Source: Aristolochia californica
Taxonomy: Eukaryota; Streptophyta; Magnoliopsida; Piperales; Aristolochiaceae
Direction of reading: 5' to 3'
DNA: 64,000 nucleotides
Assembly: GCA_029961685.1 (NCBI GenBank)
Contig: JARWKL010000008.1
Span: forward strand, 26,971,619 to 27,035,618
In this document: positions 56,350-64,000 of the stretch, in pieces
How positions within the stretch are numbered: the stretch's first letter is position 1
Layout of the letters: each line of letters opens with the position of its first letter
Notes under the pieces: generated by a model
The model's database searches: none
Told to the model about the DNA's origin: nothing
The model's input: the letters and a program-made list of their open reading frames with translations, nothing else
Translations under genes and position numbers: made by a program

Positions 56350-57700
56350 GGAATAAAATTAAGAACATAGAGGTGATAAACGATGGTGAGCCAAAACATT
56401 TGATATGGGGTGAGAAGTGGAAAGCCTAGTGGAAGTTTTGGGTTCTTTTCTCAAGGCAATGGGATGGGTATCATATTGTGGGCCAAAAAAAATTGGGAAA
56501 GATGGTCTTACCTCGGTGGGATCCATAAACTCAGCAGGTGTGGTGTCAGCCAGTGTGTCTGGGGGTTGAGCAGTTTCTGTAGCACGGGGCACAACCGGTC
56601 GAGGAGAACCTGGTACTGAAGAGAGACCTGGAGGGGCACTGTTAGAGTAATATGAAGAGTCTTCAAAAAAAGTGACTTCCCTGGACACAAGTAAACATTG
56701 GAGAGTGGGATTATTGCAAACATATCCATTTTGAGTGCGAGACTATTCCAAAAAAATACACTTGATAGCTTTAGGATCGAGTTTATTGTGTTGTGGGGAA
56801 GTAACATGAGAAAAACGTTGACACTCGAAAACTTTCAAGGGAAGTGCAAAAGGGTCATCATTTGGGAATAATTTCTATTATGGGGATTTATTACCTAGAA
56901 CGGAAGAAGGTAGTCTATTTATAAGAAAACAAGAAGTGAGAATGGCATGCGGCCAATCAAAGTATGAAACTTTCATGGCATATAGTAGAGTGCGGGTTAC
57001 CTCAAGTCTGATGGATCATCCATTTTCTTGACAAAAGGAGTCAAGATCTCTGGAAGTATATCCTTTGGGATTATCAAATAGGAGTACTTTTATTTTCTAA
57101 CCAAACTGATTGAGTACCATAGCATGAAAATATTTAAATATGGATGGTATTTTAGAACTTTCTTTAAAAATAAATACCCAAGTGGCACGAGTAAAGTCAT
57201 CAATAAATGTAATAAAATACTTGACTTTGGTAATATTTGAGACGCTCAAGGGTCCATCTGTATGAATCAATGAAATAGGGGTAACAGGTTTAAGTTTTGG
57301 ATGCGGTGAGTACGTAGTTCTCTGGTGTTTGCTTAGTTGACACACTTCACAATTTAATTCTGACTTTAATTTAAGAGTAGGAAAAAGATGATGAAGAGAT
57401 TGTGCGAAAAGATGTCCCAACCAGTTGTGCCATAGACTTGTCTCGGTTTCACTATTTGAAACAGTATTTATTTTAGGCATGTCCAGGTAGTAGAGCCCCT
57501 CTTGTTTATGAGCTCCATCAATCACCTGCTTCGTTACAAGATCCTGAAATACACAAGAAGTAGGTGAGAAGGTGAAAGAGCAATTAAAGAGTTGACTAAT
57601 AGATAAAAATTTCAAGGGAAAAGTGGAACAAATAGAATAATTGTGAGCAGAAGTGATGGTGTAACAGAAGTGGATTATTTTCATAGAACTTTAGTTTGAG
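56350..57700 (-). pseudogene. copia F integrase and linker
   Basis: 57684-57097 carries the pre-integrase and zinc region (LYYLDMPKINT, SLWHNWLGHLF, LNCEVCQLSKHQR), then the core start IHTDGPLS and FIDDFTRATWVFIFKES. 56688-56359 is the Pro/Ser-rich linker before RT. The stretch between is frameshifted. Confidence 0.82.
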
Positions 57701-57956
57701 AACCGTCGGTAATGGTAACATTTATTTATGAAAGACAAGGAGATACTGAGTGTAGTAAATTTTTGTGACTGTGAGATGCTCAGGGGCCTCTGAGTCAATT
57801 ATCCAGGATGAAGAGGATGCAGATAGCATACCTGAAGCGGTGGTGGCAGCAGCAGTGGAGGAGGAACTTGGAATATAACCCAACAGTGTTTTCATTTTCT
57901 AGAATAACTCATACTCATCATCGGTAAAGATTTTATTTTTTTGTTGATGTAGTAGG

Positions 57957-58202
57957 TTATTCCTCCTTTGTAGCACTTAATAAGGCTTGATGAGGTTTCT
58001 TATAACATATCTCTGCAATGTGGCCATATCTTCCGCAATAGGTGCATTCTTTGTCTGAATAGCACATATCTATAGTGTGGCCATATTTCCCACACTTTGT
58101 GCATTCTTTCCCATATGTTCTGCCATAACCATTCGATCCACCTCTTCCTCGTCCTCCTCTAGAATTTCTGCCATGACCTCCGCCACGGTCAGATGATGAT
58201 CC
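57957..58202 (-). pseudogene. copia F gag C-terminus with two zinc knuckles
   Basis: A Gly/Arg-rich segment (RGGGHGRNSRGGRGRGG) followed by CTKCGKYGHTIDMC and CTYCGRYGHIAEIC, two CCHC knuckles in tandem. It is cut at 58202 by the gypsy D LTR; the 5' end of F is not seen in the window. Confidence 0.88.
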
Positions 58203-58999
58203 TGTTGAGGACTCAATAGCTAACTGAATCATACAAAGGAGGCGCACTGAATCACTGAGTTAATAGTTTTCTTTCCATATTGTTTTAAATTCATTTTTAT
58301 GCGTTATTTAAGTTAAATTGCCACATGAGCAGAATTGTAATAATTAACCCTAAAACTATGTTGGCATCAACCCTACTTAGAGGGGAAGAGTAATGAGAAA
58401 AAGCAAGTCTTGAATTAGGTTTAACAGGGTTTGGAGTTCTCCTTGACGAGCTCTAGGATTGGGAGGTCTCCTTGACGAGCTCCAGGTCCAGGTTCCCTCT
58501 TGAATCTGAGATTCTTCCTTCTCTCTTTGATTTCTGTTTTACCTTGCTCTTACCGAAACCAAGCGGGGAATTTCTTTCCCTTTTTCCGAGCTCAACCAGA
58601 GGCTTCAGCCTCTCATCCATCCACAGCAGCAAGAGAGGGCCTCTATCTCTCTTTCTGAACAAAAATAGGGGTTTCCAGCCTCTATACCGAGAGAAACCAA
58701 AAAGAGAGGTTCTTCAGCCTCTATTCAAGCAAACAGCAAGGTTAGGAACCCCTAACCCCTCTCAGCCGTGAGAAGCAACAAGAAGCAAGAAGGGACCTAA
58801 CCCTCTCAGCCGGAGCAGCAAGGGCCATCCCCTTCCTGTTCGAGAGCAGCAAGGGTTTCTCAAACCTTACCGAAAACAACAACCAAACTGCAAAAAGGAG
58901 ACACTTTCCCTCCTTACCAAGAGCAACAACTCTCTCTTACAGCGCTGGATTCACCAATCCCACGCCGAGTTACTCCATCCATGACCAGGGACCACAACA
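58203..58999 (+). repeat. gypsy D 5' LTR (797 bp)
   Basis: From TGTTGAGGACTCAATAGC to GGGACCACAACA, then ACG and the primer site TGGTATCAGAG at 59003. It contains CTCCTTGACGAGCTC twice near 58440-58480. Confidence 0.88.
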
Positions 59000-60230
59000 A
59001 CGTGGTATCAGAGAAGGGTAACATGGGGGATACATCCTACAATGAAGAACTAAGAAGCATGATCAAAGAGATGCAAGATGCACAGGCTAAACAACGGGAG
59101 AGTCTGGACAGTTATGGGCCGCAGCTGGAACAACTTCCTAGTATTCACTTGCAACTCCAGTGACTCTCTAGCCTAATGTCTGATATCATGGCAGAAAGAC
59201 ACACTACCCCAGAACGAAGAGGAGAGAATAATTCACACAGCTAAACGGAGGAGCAATTTGCTGGGCACACCGTTGTCCATGCATCATAGGGTGGAGACAC
59301 AATACGCAGGTACACAAATTGGATGTTCCTACATTTACTGGGTCAATCGATCCCTTAATTTGGTTGCAAAGATGTGAGAATGCTTTTTCAAATTAAGGGA
59401 CTGCTAAGTTTGACAAGGTGGGACTAACCGGCTTCCACATGCTAGATGAGGCACAACTATGGTTTCATCAAGTGCAACTAGAAAGATTAATGCGGGATTG
59501 GGATGATTTTAAAGAGTTATGCAGAATTAGAGTTGGCCTTCCTGCCCACATCAACCCTTTGGGAGATTTGGTGCTATTGAGACAAATCGGGTCTGTTGAA
59601 CTGTATCAAAATGGTTCCAAGAAAAATTGTCTCACGCTGACCGGTTGGTATGCGTCAACCAACAAGTCAACTTATTTATAGCAGGCCTCAATGAAACTCT
59701 GAGGTTAGAGGAGGAACTTCACTCACCTTCAGTTTTGGGTCGGGCAATGAATTTTGCTCGAGCAATGGAACAACAACAATGGCTTCAACATCGAAAGCCA
59801 GTTTGGCAAGGGGAACAAAACACTTCCATCAATTGGCAAGGGTGGCGAAATACTTCCCCTCAGGTGCCATATCCAACATTTCTATCTCCCAAAACTAATC
59901 TGATGACTACTCTGGCAGCTAGACAGTTTGGAGATGGCAGAACAGAAGTCCAAGAACTTGTGCTACAACTGTGATAAACCGTACAGGGTAGGCCACCAAT
60001 GTAAACTGTTATTCTGGTTAGAAGTGGATGAAATAGAAGAAACAGAAAACAGTGATGGTCTTATTGAGGAGGAACCACCAGAAATCTCTATGAATGCCAT
60101 TACTGGGCAGAAATCTGCCAAAACTATGCAAGTCAGAGCTAGAGTCATCGACCAGGATCTAGTGGGACTAGTGGATTCAGGAAGTACACACAATTTTCTT
60201 AGCTTAATAGCTGTTTAGCATCTTCAGTTA
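58981..60230 (+). pseudogene. gypsy D gag and start of protease
   Basis: Begins in the LTR and crosses the primer site as NNVVSEKGNMGDTSYNEEL. A TGA stops it at 59161-59163. Later pieces: GFHMLDEAQLWFHQVQLERL, IAGLNETLRLEEELHSPS, zinc knuckle CYNCDKPYRVGHQCKLLF and protease GLVDSGSTHNFLSLI, then a stop. Non-functional. Confidence 0.85.
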
Positions 60231-62835
60231 TAGATCCATCCACACCCAACAACCACAGTTTCAGTGGCCAATGAGGAGAAAGTCCCTAGCTAAGGGATCA
60301 GCAAAGCGGTAAAATTTTCAATTGGTACGACTTTATTTCATTCATAATGTTTTGTCATACCTTTGATAGGATTTGAAATGCTTGTGTTCATCAAATTGTT
60401 ACAAACATTGGGACCTATATTGTGGGACTTCTCTACTTTAACTATGATCTTTTTATTGAGCGGACGCCAAGTGCTATTACAAGGCAATCAGGTGGACAAG
60501 CCCCACCACCTTCATACCATTCACACACAAGACCAACTGGACAGCACTATAAAAAAACTCCTCGACGAGTTCTCGGACCTCTACCATGAGCCTTCCGGAT
60601 TGCCTCCCTTGAGGAAATGTAACCATAGGATCTATTTAAAACCAGGTTCTGATGTGGTGGTAGTTCAGTCGTACCGATATCCCCACCTCTAGAAGGATGA
60701 AATCGAGCAACAGTGCCAGGCCATGTTACATCATGGCCTTATTCACAGCAGCCGCTCCCCCTTCTCCTCACCAGTCTTGCTCGTGAAGAAACATGATGGC
60801 ACATGGACATTTTGTGTCGATTATAGGGACTTAAATGCCCAGACCATGAAGGATAAGTTCCCTATACCGGTAGTGGAGGAGCTCCTAGATGAGTTACATG
60901 GGTCATGGGTCTTCACAAAATTGGACTTATGCTCAGGATATCATCAGCTTCGTATGCACTCCTCCGACATCGAGAAGACGGTCTTCCGAACACATCACAA
61001 CCATTTTGAGTTTGTGGTCATGCCATTTGGGTTAGCAAACACCCCATCCACTTTTTCGACGTTGATGAATGAGGTATTCCACAACTATCTCCCAAATTTT
61101 GTACTTGTTTTTTTATGATATACTCATATACAGCCAGTCCGAGGAACAACATTCAGTACATTTACGACTAGTTTTTGAATTATTATGAGCCCACCAACTC
61201 TATTTGAAGAAATCTAAATGCTCTTTTGCAAAATCACATGTCGCCTATCTCGGCCATATTATATCACATGTGGGGGTCACTATTGATCCCGAGAAGATTC
61301 AAGCAATTCATGATTGGCCACAACCTCAGACGAGCTCAGCTTTGAGAGGATTTTTGGGCATAGCCAGATACTACCGTAAATTCATTCAAAGTTGCGGACC
61401 CTTGGCAGCACCATTGACAAGTCTCCTCAAGAAAAATTCTTTTAATTTGGAATGATGGAGCCACACAGTCCTTCCAAGCTCTCAAACTACCTCTCGCCTC
61501 CACAACCGTACTACAACTTGTCAATTTTGAGGACTTATTTGTGGTAAAGTGCGACACATCCGGTGGGGGCATTGGGGTCGTCTAATAGCAGAATTCCCAC
61601 CCTTTTGTATATTTCAGCAGGCAATTGGCAGCACGACATGACAAATTGGCAGCTTATGGAAGGGAATTAAGCGAGTTGGCGAAGGTTGTCCAACATTGGC
61701 GACCTTACTTATGGGGATGTGCATTTCTAATCCGTATTGATCATTATAGCCTTAAATTCTTACTTGAACAACGCCTCACTACTTGTCCACAACAACACTG
61801 GATCAGTAAATTGATGGGTTTTGATTTTTCGATAGAGTACCGCGTGGGAAAATTAATCAAGGCAGCGGATGTGGATATGCTATCAGCCAACCATGTTTCC
61901 TCATATTAGACTTGGTTAGAGAGGCACATGCCAATCTTCCTGCCCTCCAGGAGTTACACCAAAAAATTACAAAAGGGACAATGGATTCTAAGTGGTCCAT
62001 CAAGGATTCCATTATTTGCTACAAAATGTGGATTTATCTACCACACACTTCCGAGCTGATTCCAGTCATCCTCTCTGGCTACCATGACAGCACATTTGAA
62101 GGCATCCAAAAAACATTGCATCGCGTTCTAGTAGATTTCTATTGGCAGGTCATGAAGACAACCGTAGCAATATATGCCACAGCTTGCCAGGTATGTCAAT
62201 GTAACAAGGCCAAACACTTAAGTCCGGTAGGTCTTCTTCAACATCTCACGCTCCATACACAAGTCTGGGCTGATATTTCTATGGACTTTGTTGAGGGTCT
62301 TCCCCATACAGCCGACAAATTGGTATTATTTGTGGTGATCGATCGTTTCTCCAAATATGTACATTTTATTCCTATGGCACACCCATATACAACCTCCTGA
62401 GTGGCACAGACCTTCCTCGAGCATATTTTCTGCTTGCATGGCATTCTAGAATTCATTGCTAGTGATCGGGACGCAGTCTTTACCAACACTTTCTGGCGGG
62501 AACTTTTTCGTCCGAGTGGAACAAAGATGAAATTTTCCTCATATCATCCTTAAACAGATGGCCAAACCGAGGTGGTTAACCGTACCGTAGAAATATATCT
62601 GCAGTGCCTTGTGGGCAATCGTCTTAAAAATGGGTGTAGTGACTATTGTGGGTTGAATATTATTGCAACACTTCATTCCACTCAGCCTTGCAATCCACTC
62701 CATTTAGGGTTCTATATGGTAGGGATCCTCCTTGGCTCCTATCTTATACTCCAGGTTCCACCCGCGTGGAAGCAATCGATTAGACACTCATGGATCAGGA
62801 CCAAGTACTACAGATGTGCGCACAAGTTTGTATGA
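60231..62835 (+). pseudogene. gypsy D pol: PR end, RT, RNase H, IN
   Basis: RT at 60723-61118 ([34 protein letters not shown]), its active-site motif disrupted at 61115-61120; KKSKCSFAKSHVAYLGHI; RNase H at 61625-61909; integrase zinc region and core at 61912-62400 (DFVEGLPHTADKLVLFVVID). A TGA at 62398-62400 and later frameshifts break the core, and the sequence stops at the hAT junction. Confidence 0.87.
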
Positions 62836-62861
62836 AAGATTTCTATGACAAGGGACACAGA

Positions 62862-63475
62862 TAAGGGTGGCATCGAGCCGAGCCGAGCCCGAACCTGCCT
62901 ATGTTCGAGCCGAGCTTGATTTAAACATTTCGAACTTAAGCTCGAGCCGAGCTCGGCTTGAGCCTAAAATTGTTATCGAGCTCGAGCCTAATAATTTTAA
63001 CTGAGTTCGAGCCAAGCTTCAACATTCATTTAGAATTTTTCAAAAAATACAACTCTCGAGTTCTTGCGTTTTATAATTTTTAAAAATAAAAGAAAATAAG
63101 GTTTTAAAAATTACAAATAATTTTAAAAAGGAAAAATAAAGAATATGCATACACTTGAATTCAAAGAAGTTAAGTACAACCAATTTTAATTTCATTATTA
63201 AAATTGAAATTTAAATGCTTAAAATAAATTAGTTGTTGTAGGTCTAAATTTTCTTTTTATTTTTTATTTTTTTTAGCGGTAACGTTGATAAAATAGCATT
63301 ATTATAAATAAGCTAAACTAATGATATTAATATAAATAAACTAAAATCGGTGGTAATATTGTAAATAGAATCTCACTCTTAGTGAATAATTTTTTTTTAA
63401 GTACAATCAAGTATTATAAAAGCCAAGTCTCGAACTGATTGATTGAATTGGATTCGAGCCGAGATCACGTCGAGA
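62862..63475 (+). mobile_element. second hAT-type copy, left part
   Basis: Starts TAAGGGTGGCATCGAGCCGA and follows the left end of the 49244 element for about 170 bp (CCCGAACCTGC, GCCTAAAATTGTTATCGAGC). It then becomes AT-rich and unlike it. No right terminal repeat is seen, so the end is uncertain. Confidence 0.65.
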
Positions 63476-63625
63476 GAAAGGGGACAAGAGGAGCCGACCT
63501 CATAAAATCCGAGGTAAAATCATTCCTAATAGCAGTGACATGTTATTTGTAATATGTTTTGTGGGTAATTAATAGTGAATTCGATCTCCATCGCTAGCCG
63601 GTTGTAGGCCTTCTTTCAGAGTCTC
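63476..63625. other. junction sequence, nothing recognised
   Basis: A short stretch between the AT-rich hAT-type sequence and the gene-like frame. No motif supported. Confidence 0.3.
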
Positions 63626-64000
63626 ATGGAATCCTTTCAACCTAGTCGTGAAGAACGGAATTGGGTCATTGGGTTCCACAATTTCTACTTTGATGACTAT
63701 CACCACCGAGTTCAGCCTCCTCGCTCACTGGAATCCCAATTTCTTTCTCCGCTTGAAGCCCTAGATGAGGGATTTCTCGATTAAGAAAACAGCGAGTTGG
63801 GTGATCATTTTACCTACCGAATCTTCGGTTTTCGGGAGAAAAGTTAAACCTTTTGACAGAGATCACGACACTGACGGCGAAGGATCAGTGGATGGCGGTG
63901 AAACGCCCATGGAAAATGGAGTTTTCTACGCACAGAATGGTGATTACTCCCCGAGACGACGAACGGGTTCACTCCCGATGTTCGGACTAGCGGAAGAATC
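63626..64000 (+). pseudogene. gene-like fragment at the window edge, unrecognised
   Basis: An ATG at 63626 opens 52 codons (MESFQPSREERNWVIGFHNF...) to a TAA at 63782. The same frame then reads plausible protein (ENSELGDHFTYRIFGFREK) to a second TAA, and another frame carries on with FDRDHDTDGEGSVDGGETP and YSPRRRTGSLPMFGLAEE to the window end. The composition differs from the surrounding repeats. It could be a broken gene copy, or a real gene with an intron I cannot place. I do not recognise the family. Confidence 0.4.

Larger units (their letters stand above)
58203..62861 (+). mobile_element. Ty3/gypsy element D, 3' end missing
   Basis: A plus-strand element with a 5' LTR, primer site, broken gag and pol. 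A hAT-type sequence cuts it in the integrase C-terminal region at 62862, and no 3' LTR is seen. Its LTR start (TGTTGAGGACTCAATAGC) and gag are related to element B. It is inserted in the gag of copia F. Confidence 0.88.

Overview
This window looks like plant nuclear heterochromatin, probably pericentromeric, from a flowering plant whose species I cannot name. The grounds are the plant-type Ty1/copia and Ty3/gypsy chromovirus retrotransposons, an endogenous caulimovirid, a hAT-type non-autonomous DNA transposon, captured fragments of plant genes, and an AT-rich satellite with a monomer of about 179 bp. I see no intact ordinary host gene, no rRNA or tRNA gene and no CRISPR array.

Layout. 1-2471: 3' part of a copia element with a long intact pol frame and its 3' LTR. 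2472-5970: non-coding sequence bounded by two related copia LTRs in opposite orientation. 5971-31240: a satellite array of about 70 monomers in four blocks (5971-9395, 11132-17820, 18337-19137, 29673-31240). It is split by a truncated copia plus a tiny TRIM element (9396-11131), a solo LTR (17821-18336) and a rearranged endogenous pararetrovirus (19138-29672). The viral block holds an inverted, partly duplicated genome: movement protein, a virion-associated-like coiled-coil protein, two tandem equal-length 71-residue ORFs, coat protein, an inclusion-body/transactivator-like ORF, a 35S-like promoter, a leader and a tRNA-Met primer site. The reverse transcriptase ORF is missing.

31241-62861 is a nested retrotransposon stack that can be untangled from target-site duplications (TSDs). 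Copia 'F' (minus; 31241-32842 and 55824-58202) is split by gypsy 'B' (minus; 32843-55818, TSD AGTGA). B carries gypsy 'A' in its 3' LTR (33262-38367, TSD TAAGA), gypsy 'C' in its pol (39105-48415, TSD GYAGC) and a hAT element in its integrase (49244-51649, TSD GTTGTAGG). C carries gypsy 'E' in its own 3' LTR (39283-44332, TSD CGACC). Gypsy 'D' (plus; from 58203) is inserted in the gag of F and is cut by a second hAT copy at 62862. The window ends in a broken gene-like stretch.

The most unusual items are: element C, which has lost nearly all of gag-pol, carries pieces of host genes (a CSI1-like armadillo-repeat protein and a PPR-like piece), and has a TRIM unit fitted between its 5' LTR and gag; the paired 71-aa viral ORFs; the similarity between the hAT interior and the satellite monomer; and the gypsy reading frames that run through the LTR/PBS boundaries at both ends.
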